DNA from: Chthoniobacterales bacterium
GTDB taxonomy: Bacteria; Verrucomicrobiota; Verrucomicrobiia; Chthoniobacterales; UBA10450
DNA length: 64,000 nucleotides
Assembly (NCBI GenBank): GCA_035274845.1
Contig: DATENU010000020.1
Coordinates: forward strand, 186,001 to 250,000
Direction of reading: 5' to 3'
Part shown: piece by piece, positions 10,474 through 18,975 of the stretch
Layout of the letters: the number at the start of each line of letters is the position of its first letter
How positions within the stretch are numbered: position 1 is the first letter of the stretch
Position numbers and translations under genes: made by a program
The notes under the pieces: model-generated
The model's database searches: none
The model's input: the letters and a program-made list of their open reading frames with translations, nothing else
Told to the model about the DNA's origin: nothing

Positions 10474-11337
10474 ATGATTGAAATCCTCGCGCTGGGAGCG
10501 GCGGTGTTTTACGGCTCCGCCGATTTCTTTGGCGGACTTACCGCGCGCCGCGCAAGCACTGTCGCCACCGTCTTCTGGTCGCAGTTTGCAGGCTTCGTCC
10601 TTCTTCTCCTGCTTTTGCCGTTTCTTCCGCCCACAATTGTTTCATCGCGCGACTGGATCTGGGGATTCGTCGCCGGTTTCACGGGCGGGATCGGCGTTGC
10701 CCTTCTGTATCGGGCGCTAGCGGTTGGCGCGATGGCCGTCATCGCTCCCACCACCGCGGTGATCGCCGCGATCATTCCAGTCCTCTTTGCCTTCGTGTTG
10801 GGCGAGCGGTTGCGACCGTTGACGCTTGTGGGCGTGGCACTCGCCCTGGTCGCGATTGGATTAGTGAGCAGGCCGGCGCCGCAGAAAGATTCTGAATCCC
10901 GGACACCAGGGAAGCTTTCGTTGCCGCCTGGATTCATTCTGGCCTTGCTGGCCGGTATCTCGGTAGGAATTTTTTTCCTCTCGCTCGCCCGGACGACGAG
11001 CGCCGCGGGAATGTGGCCGCTCATCGCGGCTCGAATTGCATCGATCGCTCTGTTTGGCGTCATCGCTCTTATCACGCGCCGGTCGCTTGGCATGAGCCGG
11101 TCCGCAATTTCGACCGCCGTAACCGGAGGCGCCCTCGATATGCTCGCCAATGCGCTCTACATGATTGCTGCCCGGATTGGGCCGTTGAGCATCGTCGTTA
11201 CGCTCGCCTCTCTCTATCCGGCGAGCACCGTCATCCTCGCTCGTATGGTTCTCGGCGAACGTCTTAGCCTTATCCAGGGAATTGGTCTGGGCTGTGCGCT
11301 TGCCGCCGTCGCGCTGATTGTCGGAACATCCGGCTAA
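10474..11337 (+). CDS. EamA/DMT-superfamily transporter
   Basis: 287 aa with about ten hydrophobic helices in two five-helix halves, the EamA (drug/metabolite transporter) layout. Each half ends near the conserved pattern seen here as IPVLFAFVLGERLRPLTLVG and YPASTVILARMVLGERLS. Inner-membrane exporter; substrate unknown. ATG at 10474. It is followed after 7 bp by the dehydratase-like gene, so the two may form an operon for amino-acid-related metabolite handling (inference). Confidence 0.88.
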   Translation: MIEILALGAAVFYGSADFFGGLTARRASTVATVFWSQFAGFVLLLLLLPFLPPTIVSSRDWIWGFVAGFTGGIGVALLYRALAVGAMAVIAPTTAVIAAIIPVLFAFVLGERLRPLTLVGVALALVAIGLVSRPAPQKDSESRTPGKLSLPPGFILALLAGISVGIFFLSLARTTSAAGMWPLIAARIASIALFGVIALITRRSLGMSRSAISTAVTGGALDMLANALYMIAARIGPLSIVVTLASLYPASTVILARMVLGERLSLIQGIGLGCALAAVALIVGTSG

Positions 11338-11344
11338 CAGACCT

Positions 11345-12295
11345 ATGGAACACCGCCTCAAGATCGAAAACATCCTGGCCGCGGCGGAAGCGATCGATCC
11401 GGTCTTCCGACGCACCCCGCAATATCACGCCGATTCCCTGTCGCGATTGCTCGGAACCAAAATCCTGGTCAAGGTCGAGACCGCCAATCCGATCCGATCG
11501 TTTAAAGGCCGCGGCGCTGAATTTCTGGCGTCGAAGATTCCGGCCAACACAAAACTGATCACAGCGAGTGCCGGCAATTTCGGACAGGCCATGGCTTACG
11601 CCTGCGCCCGGCGCGGGATCGAGCTCACCATTTACGCGAGCGTCAATGCCAACGCTCTCAAACTGGAACGGATGCGAGCGCTTGGGGCGACGGTGGTGCT
11701 CCACGGCGACGATTTCGATGCGGCTAAAATGGAGGCGAAGCGTCTCGCTGGCGCGGCCGGCGTCCGAATGGTCGAGGATGGCCTCGAACCCGAAACCGGC
11801 GAAGGGGCGGGCACCATCGGGATTGAGCTGGCGAAAGGAAGCGATGAAATCGACGCGGTCTTGCTGCCGCTGGGGAACGGTGCGCTGACCTGCGGAGTGG
11901 GCCGCTATTTGAAGCACGCTCGCCCGGAGATCCGCATTGTCGCCATCCAGGCTGCCGGGGCGCCCGCGATGCTCGAGTCCTGGAAGCAAAAGAGCGTTGT
12001 TACCTTCGATACGATGACGACCATCGCCGACGGGATCGGCGTCCGGATCCCGATTCCCGAATGCGTCCAGGACATGGAAGGAATTGTCGATGACGGCATT
12101 CTCGTGAAGGACGCCAGCCTGATCGAAGCGATGCGCCTGGCCCACCAGCATCTCGGCCTCGTGCTCGAACCTTCGGGCGCGGCAGGCCTCGCCGCGATCC
12201 TGGAAAACCGAGACCGCTTTGCCGGTCGAAATGTTGCGATCGTCCTTTGCGGCGGGAACCTCACCCCCGAGCAGATGAAGCTCTGGCTTTCCTGA
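11345..12295 (+). CDS. PLP-dependent threonine dehydratase / serine racemase-like enzyme
   Basis: 316 aa, fold-type II PLP enzyme. The Schiff-base lysine is K54 in IRSFKGRGAEF. The phosphate/substrate loop TASAGNFGQAMAYA is near 74-87. The glycine-rich PLGNGALTCGVG is near 178-189, and the C-terminal CGGNL matches the cofactor N1-binding segment (S/C-GGN) of this family. It lacks the regulatory ACT domain of biosynthetic IlvA, so it resembles the catabolic/short form. Threonine deaminase, serine/threonine dehydratase and racemase cannot be told apart here. ATG at 11345 is preferred to TTG at 11318, which would overlap the transporter. Confidence 0.9.
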   Translation: MEHRLKIENILAAAEAIDPVFRRTPQYHADSLSRLLGTKILVKVETANPIRSFKGRGAEFLASKIPANTKLITASAGNFGQAMAYACARRGIELTIYASVNANALKLERMRALGATVVLHGDDFDAAKMEAKRLAGAAGVRMVEDGLEPETGEGAGTIGIELAKGSDEIDAVLLPLGNGALTCGVGRYLKHARPEIRIVAIQAAGAPAMLESWKQKSVVTFDTMTTIADGIGVRIPIPECVQDMEGIVDDGILVKDASLIEAMRLAHQHLGLVLEPSGAAGLAAILENRDRFAGRNVAIVLCGGNLTPEQMKLWLS

Positions 12296-12301
12296 GTCCG
12301 G

Positions 12302-12844
12302 CTAACCGCCGGTCCTGAATTGGTCGTCCTTGTTTTTGAACAGGATGTTGAACGTTGTGAGCGAGCCGTAGGAGCGAGTGATGTATTGCTGCATCTCGAA
12401 CTTGTCGCCGTCGCTCAGCTTGTCGCTGGCATTCACCTTTTGCTCGAGGACGCGCAGATTGTTCCGGATCATCACGATCTTGTGAAAGAAAGTTTCGAGC
12501 GGCACTTCCTTCGGCTGCAACGAACTGTCGGCCGATTGCAGGACGAGCGTTCCGCGCTGCCACCGGTTCGCCAACCCTTCGACCACCACGTCCTTTTTTT
12601 CCAACCCCAGCGCTTCCACCACCGCGTGCGCGGTCTCGCGGATGAGGCCGCCGAGCGGTACTTGTAGCTCGCTCAGGGTCGCGGTCGGTTCGGCTGGCTC
12701 GAGATCGCTTGATTCGGGCGCCACCGTCCGCGGCGCGTCGTCGAAGGCGATTTCGGCCGTGTGTTCGGTGAGCGACCTGACAACGCCCACGCCATACTGC
12801 GGGTGGCGCACTTTCATTCCAATTCGGATAGATTCGATATTCAT
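12302..12844 (-). CDS. Protein with N-terminal CarD/UvrD-tail-like domain, function unknown
   Basis: 180 aa. Residues 7-45 (IGMKVRHPQYGVGVVRSL...) resemble the small Tudor-like beta domain found in DUF3553/PcrA C termini and CarD-type proteins. After a short Pro/Glu linker, residues of about 60-175 are mostly helical and unrecognised. Such Tudor domains bind RNA polymerase in UvrD and CarD, so a transcription- or repair-linked role is conceivable but not shown. It is convergent with the dehydratase gene (6 bp gap). Confidence 0.7.
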   Translation of the reverse strand: MNIESIRIGMKVRHPQYGVGVVRSLTEHTAEIAFDDAPRTVAPESSDLEPAEPTATLSELQVPLGGLIRETAHAVVEALGLEKKDVVVEGLANRWQRGTLVLQSADSSLQPKEVPLETFFHKIVMIRNNLRVLEQKVNASDKLSDGDKFEMQQYITRSYGSLTTFNILFKNKDDQFRTGG

Positions 12845-12931
12845 GCTTGGTGATTCACCCTGCTAACTCTCGACCGAAGCGCAAGTCCGCCCGTCGGACG
12901 AACTCGTCCTGCGGCGAGCTCGGCCCTCCAA

Positions 12932-14062
12932 TTATCCGAGCGAAAGCTGTAATTGCTCCCGGGGCTTTCGGAACGCCGCGGTCGATAACCCGGGCCGGCC
13001 ATTTATTCCTGCCCTGCGGCAACTCACCTCGAACATCGACCTGATCTGCTCCGCGAAAATTCCTTCACCTTTGGTGCGGAACCCCCAGCGCGGATCATTG
13101 ATCTTCCCGCCCCGGATGTGGCGGATTCTCGAGAGGACCTTTTCTTTCTTGTCGGGAAAATGCTCGTCCAGCCAATGCTCGAAAAGCGGAGCAATAGCCC
13201 ACGGCAGCCGGACAATGGTATATCCGGCGAATTGCGCGCCCGCTTTGGCGCAGGCCTCGACGATTCGCGGCACCTCGTGATCGGTGAGTCCGGGAATAAT
13301 CGGAGCCACCATCACGCCGACTGGAATTCCGGCGCCGTGCAGCGCGGCGATGGCTTCGAGGCGCGCCGCTGGCGACGAAGTGCGCGGCTCCAGCACCCGC
13401 TGCACCTTCGGATCGAGCGAGGTGACCGAGACATTCACCGCCGAAGCGTTATCCCGCGCCAGGTCGCCGAGAAGATCGATGTCCCGGGTCACGAGCCGGT
13501 TCTTGGTAATAATCGCGACGGGGTTGCGAAATTTCACCAGCACTTCCAGGCAACTGCGGGTGATCCTCAGCTTGCGCTCGACCGGTTGGTAGGGGTCGGT
13601 CACGCCGCTCATCACCAGCGTTTGCGGCTCCCACTTCGGCGAGGACAATTCCGCCTCGAGCAATTTGGCCGCGTCGGTTTTCACCATGATTCTGCTCTCG
13701 AAATCCAACCCCGCGGAAAACCCGAGGTATTCGTGGGTCGGCCTCGCAAAGCAGTAGATGCAGCCATGTTCGCAACCGCGGTAGGGGTTGAGGCTTGTCT
13801 CGAACCCGACGTCGGGGCTGTCGTTCCGGGCGATAATCGTTTTCGTCAGGTCGCGAAAGAACTGAGTCTCGCGCCTTGGCTTTTCTTCCTCGGCGCTGGT
13901 CGGAGCGATCTGGACCACGTCTTCGTCGCCTAGGTCGACGTGCAGCTTTTCGAATCGATTCGCCGGATTCCAGGAAGCGCTTCGGCCGTGAATCGCCGGC
14001 AACGGTGGGGGCGCTTCCTCCACAATCGGGACGAATTTTTTCTTCTTCCGAGGCGCCGACAT
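12932..14062 (-). CDS. PA0069/Rv2578c-family radical SAM protein
   Basis: 376 aa. The 4Fe-4S/SAM motif CxxxCxxC is visible as RGCEHGCIYCFARPTHEYLG, near residues 95-114, in the form typical of SPL-like (spore photoproduct lyase-related) proteins of the PA0069 family. The GVTDPYQPVERKLRITRSCL and IITKNRLVTRDIDLL segments are also characteristic. The substrate is unknown in the family. ATG at 14062 is preferred to a GTG one codon upstream. Confidence 0.9.
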   Translation of the reverse strand: MSAPRKKKKFVPIVEEAPPPLPAIHGRSASWNPANRFEKLHVDLGDEDVVQIAPTSAEEEKPRRETQFFRDLTKTIIARNDSPDVGFETSLNPYRGCEHGCIYCFARPTHEYLGFSAGLDFESRIMVKTDAAKLLEAELSSPKWEPQTLVMSGVTDPYQPVERKLRITRSCLEVLVKFRNPVAIITKNRLVTRDIDLLGDLARDNASAVNVSVTSLDPKVQRVLEPRTSSPAARLEAIAALHGAGIPVGVMVAPIIPGLTDHEVPRIVEACAKAGAQFAGYTIVRLPWAIAPLFEHWLDEHFPDKKEKVLSRIRHIRGGKINDPRWGFRTKGEGIFAEQIRSMFEVSCRRAGINGRPGLSTAAFRKPREQLQLSLG

Positions 14063-14085
14063 CACTCAAGTTCACATGAACATAT

Positions 14086-14344
14086 AGAGCTGTCGAGTCA
14101 AAGTGAGGATCAATGGTGGATCGGCCGCTACGCGGGCGATTGGTGTAAGCTGCAATTCATCTATGGCTTGGCTCCCATCGAGCGGCGTAGCGCTCGATCC
14201 ACCTTGCCCGCCGCAGAGCTGTCGAGTCAAAGTGAGGATCAATGGTGGATCGGCCGCTACGCGGGCGATTGGGTGTAAGCTTCAATTCATCTATGGCTTG
14301 GCTCCCATCGAGCGGCGTAGCGCTCGATCCACCTTGCCCGCCGC
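14086..14344. repeat. Tandem duplication of a 129-bp hairpin-bearing unit
   Basis: Two nearly identical direct copies, 14086-14214 and 14215-14344, differing by a few bases (one extra G in GATTGGGTG, G/T in AAGCTGC versus AAGCTTC). Within each unit GTGGATCGGCCGCTACGC and GCGTAGCGCTCGATCCAC form inverted arms, so each can fold into a hairpin. A shorter relative (GTGGATCG...CGATCCAC) is at about 19788-19850. It lies directly upstream of tRNA-Ser. Confidence 0.85.
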
Positions 14345-14385
14345 CAAGGCGATGGCACACTTCTCGCGACCGATCGGCGCTTCCA

Positions 14386-14473
14386 GGAGGGGTGGTCGAG
14401 TGGTTGATGGCTCCGGTCTTGAAAACCGGCAGGGCGCAAGCCCTCGTGGGTTCGAATCCCACCCCCTCCGCCA
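14386..14473 (+). tRNA. tRNA-Ser (anticodon UGA)
   Basis: 88 nt with a 7-bp acceptor stem (GGAGGGG with CCCCTCC) and an anticodon arm CCGGT-CTTGAAA-ACCGG reading TGA. It has a long variable arm typical of class II tRNAs, the T-arm GTGGGTTCGAATCCCAC, discriminator G and an encoded CCA at 14471-14473. It decodes UCN serine codons. Confidence 0.97.
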
Positions 14474-14522
14474 CTTAATTTTCGAATTGGAAAGCCCGGC
14501 CTCGCTCGCTGCGCGAGCTGCG

Positions 14523-15155
14523 TTACGGCGAATTTCGATTTTCGATTTGAAGCGGCTTCCAGCGGACGACGCAGAACGCCGCGACGAGCCCGATCAAGGC
14601 GGCGGCCAGGACATCGGATAAGTGGTGCGCGGCGACGTACATCCGGGAGAAGGCAATTAAGAGGGGAATGAAGAGAAGTCCGGCTCCGATCCGCCAGCTG
14701 ACAAACGCCAGCGTGGCGAAGAACGCCGTGGAAGCGGCGGTGTGCCCCGACGGAAAGGAATTGAAGCGGGGGATAAACCGCGGGCCGTTCCATTCGGCTT
14801 CCGTTTGCACGTTTGGCCGGGCGCGGCCCGTGGAAATTTTGACTACCCGCGCCGCGGCCCCGGCCAGCGCGCAGGCCAAAATCATCGCAGCAAATATACG
14901 CATCCATTTTTTGTTTCGGCGCCAATAAGCGAGCCCGAGGAGAACAACTCCCAGCGCCACATGCTCGGGCCAATCGCCGAACCGGCTCACCGCGCCCATA
15001 AAGTTCCTCAATCCGGCGTTTTGGTGCTGCGCCATCCAGGCCTGCACGCCGGCATCGAAATAAAAACTAATCATGAGCAGAACGGCCGAGCCGGCAAAGA
15101 TCAGGAACCACCAGCGCATGGAGGCGATCGACCGAATTTCCCGTTTGTCTTTCAC
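14523..15155 (-). CDS. PAP2-family membrane phosphatase
   Basis: 210 aa, about five or six transmembrane helices. All three PAP2 motifs are visible: KISTGRARP (motif 1), FPSGHTAAS (motif 2) and SRMYVAAHHLSDV (motif 3). Typical substrates are undecaprenyl pyrophosphate, phosphatidic acid or lipid A phosphates. The gene is divergent from a lipid A/polyprenyl-type glycosyltransferase, supporting an envelope-lipid role (inference). A GTG start is at 15155; ATG at 15119 is an alternative. The last residues (QIENRNS) come from the same AAATCGAAATTCG repeat as the ThrB tail. Confidence 0.88.
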   Translation of the reverse strand: MKDKREIRSIASMRWWFLIFAGSAVLLMISFYFDAGVQAWMAQHQNAGLRNFMGAVSRFGDWPEHVALGVVLLGLAYWRRNKKWMRIFAAMILACALAGAAARVVKISTGRARPNVQTEAEWNGPRFIPRFNSFPSGHTAASTAFFATLAFVSWRIGAGLLFIPLLIAFSRMYVAAHHLSDVLAAALIGLVAAFCVVRWKPLQIENRNSP

Positions 15156-15179
15156 TCGTGCCTATCTTTCAGTTCGGCT

Positions 15180-16682
15180 CTGTCACCCGCAATCCGCAAT
15201 TTCGTCCTGGTCTTTTTTGGCGCCCTGCTCCTGAACGTCGCCGGTAGCTGGGCCATCCCGCTGGTCGATCGGGACGAGCCCCGTTTCGCCGAGGCTTCGC
15301 GAGAGATGCGGGAGCGCCATGATTACGTCGTCCCGTATTTCAACGACAAATACCGCTTCGACAAGCCGCCCTTCATTTATTGGACGCAGGTGGTCAGCTA
15401 CCGCCTTTTTGGCGAAAATGAATTCGGAGCCCGTTTGCCGTCCGCGGTCGCGGCCGCCCTGACCGCCCTCGTGCTTTTTGCCTGGGGCCGCCGCCTGGGA
15501 AGCGAGCGCCTCGGCTGGTGGGCGGCCATCATTTTCACTCTTTGCCTGCAAACCTTCATCCACGCCAAGGCGTCCGTGGCCGATATGTGGCTGGTCTTCT
15601 TCGTCACCGCCGCGCATTGGGCCGGCTTCGAATTGCTCGCGCCCTTGGCGACGCCTTCCATGGAGACGGCACGCCTTCGTGCCGTGGGGGAAACGCCCGT
15701 ATCGGAAAACAACCCGCAGCTGAAATACTGGCGGTTCGCCTTCTACACCGCTCTCGGCCTGGCCTTTCTCGCCAAAGGCCCGCTGGGCTGGATTCCTCTC
15801 CTCACGGTCGCGGCTTCGCGATTTTTCGTTCGCGACCTCTCGTTCTATCGCCGGTTCTGGTTCGTAACCGGGATTCTCGGCATGCTCGCGATCGTGTGCG
15901 CCTGGGGAATTCCCGCTGTGGTTCGCACCCATGGCGACTACTTTCGCGTCGGCATCGGCCGCCACGTCGTCGAGCGCAGCTTCAACGTCATCGAAGGTCA
16001 CGGCGCCAATTCCTGGAACACCTACCTCGCCGCGCTGCCTTTCTATTTCATCACCGTCTTTATCAGTTTTTTTCCGTGGTCCATCAAGCTCCCGGCGTTG
16101 GTCAAACATCTCTGGCGAAAGCGCGACGCGATCGACAATTACCTTCTCTCCGGCACCCTGCTCTATTTTGTCATCATGAGCCTGGTGAAAACGAAACTTC
16201 CGCACTACACGCTCCCGGCGTTTCCGCTCCTCTCGCTTTTGCTGGCGCGCTATCTCTTCAATTTGCCGGGTTCGGAGCGGTTCGTCGTCCGGACTGCGAA
16301 GATTGCGGCTGTCGCTTCCCTGGCGGTGTCGTTTGTCGTGTTCCCGATGCTGGCGCCCACCTTTCCTTCCGCGCAGCTCTACAAGTTGTCCCGCAACGAT
16401 CTTCTCCCGGAGATGGAATTTGCGAATGTCGATTACGCGGAGCCCAGCGTCGTCTGGTATTTCCGCAGCCGCGCCCATGGATTTTTCCGGGGCCTCAATC
16501 CGGACATGGTGGAAAGATTTATGAATAATCCAGGGCCGCGATTCGTGATCGTCCCCACGCCCCTGGCCACCGCGCTCTCCGCCAAGATCAAGCCGGACTG
16601 GAAAACCTATCGGGCGCAAGGTTTCACCATCGTGAAAGGACGGCCGACCGATCTCACTCTGATCTTAAAACAGTCGCAGTGA
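15180..16682 (+). CDS. ArnT/PMT-like membrane glycosyltransferase
   Basis: About 500 aa, with more than ten hydrophobic helices. The first periplasmic loop carries the GT-C signature PLVDRDEPRFAEASREM, close to that of ArnT (aminoarabinose transferase to lipid A), followed by YNDKYRFDKPP-type sequence (FNDKYRFDKPPFIYWTQ). The donor would be polyprenyl-linked sugar and the acceptor an envelope lipid or protein. The start is uncertain: no ATG/GTG/TTG lies in frame near the expected N terminus, and CTG at 15180 is the nearest candidate; the next upstream ATG (14742) would overlap PAP2 by 400 bp. Residues of about 160-173 (METARLRAVGET) are read from a TGGAGACGGC repeat. Confidence 0.85.
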   Translation: MSPAIRNFVLVFFGALLLNVAGSWAIPLVDRDEPRFAEASREMRERHDYVVPYFNDKYRFDKPPFIYWTQVVSYRLFGENEFGARLPSAVAAALTALVLFAWGRRLGSERLGWWAAIIFTLCLQTFIHAKASVADMWLVFFVTAAHWAGFELLAPLATPSMETARLRAVGETPVSENNPQLKYWRFAFYTALGLAFLAKGPLGWIPLLTVAASRFFVRDLSFYRRFWFVTGILGMLAIVCAWGIPAVVRTHGDYFRVGIGRHVVERSFNVIEGHGANSWNTYLAALPFYFITVFISFFPWSIKLPALVKHLWRKRDAIDNYLLSGTLLYFVIMSLVKTKLPHYTLPAFPLLSLLLARYLFNLPGSERFVVRTAKIAAVASLAVSFVVFPMLAPTFPSAQLYKLSRNDLLPEMEFANVDYAEPSVVWYFRSRAHGFFRGLNPDMVERFMNNPGPRFVIVPTPLATALSAKIKPDWKTYRAQGFTIVKGRPTDLTLILKQSQ

Positions 16683-16709
16683 ACCGCGGCCGCACCCGCG
16701 TCCGCAAAG

Positions 16710-16865
16710 CGGCCGCGGAAATCCCAAATCCCAGGATCCAAATCCCAAGGAACTTTAAATTCCAATAACCAAAAACGTCGCGGCGCACTCTTGAGCAGTT
16801 TCCGCTTTGGTATTTTGAATAGTTGAAGATTATTTGGGATTTGGGATTTGGTTCTTGGGATTTCT
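16710..16865. repeat. GGGATTT-type inverted micro-repeats
   Basis: The spacer before ruvA contains AATCCCAAATCCCAGGATCC followed by CAAATCCCAAGGAAC on one side, and TTTGGGATTTGGGATTTGG followed by TTCTTGGGATTT on the other, an inverted arrangement of a short oligomer. No gene is seen. Confidence 0.7.
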
Positions 16866-16891
16866 AGCACAGCTGGCTAGGGATTGCGCGG

Positions 16892-17506
16892 ATGATCACT
16901 TTTCTCAACGGCACGCTCACGACGGCATTACCAACGCAGGCGATCGTGGACGTCCGCGGCGTCGGCTACGAGGTTTTCATCCCGCTTTCCAGCTACGACA
17001 AACTCCCCGCGCCCGGCCAGCCGGTCCAAATCCTCACCCATCTCCATGTCCGCGAAGACGCGCACATTCTCTACGGCTTCATGACCGCGGCCGAACGCGA
17101 TCTCTTTCGGCTCCTGGTCAACAACGTCAGCGGAATCGGCCCGAAGCTGGCGCTCGCGGTCCTGAGCGGAATGAGCGTGAGCAATTTCAAGAGCGCGGTG
17201 GTGAATGCTGATATTGCCTCGCTCTCGAAAATCAGCGGGCTCGGCAAAAAAACGGCGGAGCGCATTGTCCTGGAATTGAAAGACAAGCTGGGCGTGGTGG
17301 CGGCCTGGGAAGCGGCCAGCGCTCAGCACGCCCCGACCCCCGAGCAAACCCAGGCGAACGAAGCCGTCCTCGCGCTCATCGCGCTCGGGTACAAACAGGT
17401 CGATGCCCATAAAACCGTGCGCGATTTGCAGGAGCGCGAACCTGGAGCCAAATCGGCGGAAGATTTGGTAAAGTCCGCGCTGAAGAAGATGGCGGCTGGG
17501 AGATGA
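16892..17506 (+). CDS. ruvA: Holliday junction DNA helicase subunit RuvA
   Basis: 204 aa, the expected length. The N-terminal OB domain (MITFLNGTL...VDVRGVGYEVFIPLSS) is followed by the helix-hairpin-helix motifs NNVSGIGPKLALAVLSG and ISGLGKKTAERIVLELKDK. A flexible linker leads to the C-terminal RuvB-binding three-helix domain (about 155-200). It tetramerises on four-way junctions and loads RuvB for branch migration. ruvB and ruvC are not adjacent. ATG at 16892. The gene is followed by AACGTCC micro-repeats. Confidence 0.97.
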   Translation: MITFLNGTLTTALPTQAIVDVRGVGYEVFIPLSSYDKLPAPGQPVQILTHLHVREDAHILYGFMTAAERDLFRLLVNNVSGIGPKLALAVLSGMSVSNFKSAVVNADIASLSKISGLGKKTAERIVLELKDKLGVVAAWEAASAQHAPTPEQTQANEAVLALIALGYKQVDAHKTVRDLQEREPGAKSAEDLVKSALKKMAAGR

Positions 17507-17522
17507 AGAAGGCGCCGGCGGC

Positions 17523-17637
17523 GAAACGTTCAACGTCCAACGCTCAACATCCAACGTTCAACTAGAGGCGCCGGTCTAATTACGGTTTTCTGAAGTTCAA
17601 TGTTGGACGTTGGACGTTGGACGTTGGACGTTTGCTT
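17523..17637. repeat. AACGTCC/GGACGTT micro-repeat cluster (inverted)
   Basis: ACGTTCAACGTCCAACGCTC-type copies on the left, and four GTTGGAC units (GTTGGACGTTGGACGTTGG) on the right, in inverted orientation around GGCGCCGGTCTAATTACGG. The same oligomer is read in frame within thiC at 25089-25127. The right half runs into the 5' end of the next reading frame. Confidence 0.8.
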
Positions 17638-17640
17638 CCT

Positions 17641-18975
17641 GTGACGCTCGACCTTGCCTCAATTCGCTCTTCCTTCCCCAAGGAGGGCCTCTTCGCCGAG
17701 AAGGATTTCCATCTTTCCCCCGATCCTTTCCCGATCGACGAGAAGTTTGCCAGGGAACTCGAACAGCTCGGCCACCGGCTTTTCATTTTTCAGCGCGCCT
17801 GCAACGAGCTCTATCAGCGCAGCGTCAAAGGCAAACAGCCGGCCTGGATCGCGCAATACCTTGATGCCGGGAAACCTGCAGAGCTCGTCGAGTTCTCCCG
17901 CCAAAAACAGTTTCGCGACGACGTGCCGCTGGTTATCCGGCCTGACCTCATCCTGACTGAATCCGGTTTCACCATCGCCGAGATCGATTCGGTGCCGGGC
18001 GGGATCGGCCTCACCGGTTGGCTGAACCAGACCTACGCGGCGCTGGGGCGCGATGTGCTCGGCGGCGCCGACGGCATGCTCGAAGGTTTCCGCAGTCTGC
18101 TGCCGGACGGCGGCGATATCGTGATTTCAGAGGAAGCGTCCACTTATCGGCCCGAGATGAATTGGGTCGCCGCGCAGTTGAACGCGAAAACTGCAGCCGG
18201 CGGCGCTGATCCCGGCTACAAGGTCGTTGAAGCCGAGACATACGAGCCGGCGCCCGCTCGTAACGTCTATCGCTTCTTCGAGCTCTTCGATCTGCCAAAC
18301 CTGCCGAAGATCCAGTCACTGCTCAACGCGGTTCGCGATGGCGTGGTGAAAATCACACCCCCAATCAAACCGTTCCTAGAAGAAAAAATGTGGTTCGCCC
18401 TTTTCTGGATGCAGCCACTCCGCGAATTCTGGCGGCGCGAGCTGGGCGAAAAATATTTCCTGAAGCTCCAGGAGGTCATTCCTTACAGCTGGCCCCTCGA
18501 TCCCGCGCCGCTGCCGCAGAACGCCGTGATTCCTCGCCTGGAAATCCACGACTGGCGGGAAGCCGGCAAGCTCAGCCAGAAAGAGCGCGACCTTCTCATC
18601 AAGGTGAGCGGCTTTTCGCCGTTAGGGTGGGGAAGCCGCGGCATCGTGGTAGGTTCCGACGTTCCGCAGGTGGAATGGGAGCGCGAAATAGAAGAGGCGC
18701 TCGCGACCTTTCAAACTACTCCGCGCGTCATGCAGCGCTTCCATAAGGCGCGTTTGCTCGATCATCCGCATTGGGATAACGGCACCGGCGAAGTGAAGAC
18801 GATGCGTGGCCGGGTCCGCCTTTGCCCTTATTATTTTGTGGAGAATGCGAAGGTGAAATTGAGCGGAGCGCTGGCGACGATTGTTCCCGCCGACAAAAAA
18901 CTGCTTCACGGAATGTCCAATGCCATTCTCGCGCCGGCGGGCTTCGAGCCGACCGCGGGAAGCGCCGACAAATGA
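17641..18975 (+). CDS. ATP-grasp-like protein of unknown function
   Basis: 444 aa from GTG at 17641; no ATG is available, and a TTG at 17617 would lie inside the GTTGGAC repeat. I do not recognise a named family. The pattern RPDLILTESGFTIAEIDSVPGGIGLT near residues 105-130, and the acidic/basic patches later (FWMQPLREFWRRELGEKYF), recall circularly permuted ATP-grasp/glutathionylspermidine-synthetase-like proteins; this is tentative. The stop overlaps the start of the M23 peptidase (ATGA), so the two are probably co-translated. Envelope modification is therefore a reasonable guess. Confidence 0.6.
   Translation: MTLDLASIRSSFPKEGLFAEKDFHLSPDPFPIDEKFARELEQLGHRLFIFQRACNELYQRSVKGKQPAWIAQYLDAGKPAELVEFSRQKQFRDDVPLVIRPDLILTESGFTIAEIDSVPGGIGLTGWLNQTYAALGRDVLGGADGMLEGFRSLLPDGGDIVISEEASTYRPEMNWVAAQLNAKTAAGGADPGYKVVEAETYEPAPARNVYRFFELFDLPNLPKIQSLLNAVRDGVVKITPPIKPFLEEKMWFALFWMQPLREFWRRELGEKYFLKLQEVIPYSWPLDPAPLPQNAVIPRLEIHDWREAGKLSQKERDLLIKVSGFSPLGWGSRGIVVGSDVPQVEWEREIEEALATFQTTPRVMQRFHKARLLDHPHWDNGTGEVKTMRGRVRLCPYYFVENAKVKLSGALATIVPADKKLLHGMSNAILAPAGFEPTAGSADK

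Noticed and set aside
14742-15179. N-terminal extension of the glycosyltransferase to ATG 14742
   Set aside because: Would overlap PAP2 antisense by over 400 bp and the added sequence is not protein-like.
15183-16619. 478-codon - frame opposite the glycosyltransferase
   Set aside because: Antisense shadow; charged low-complexity composition and no motifs.
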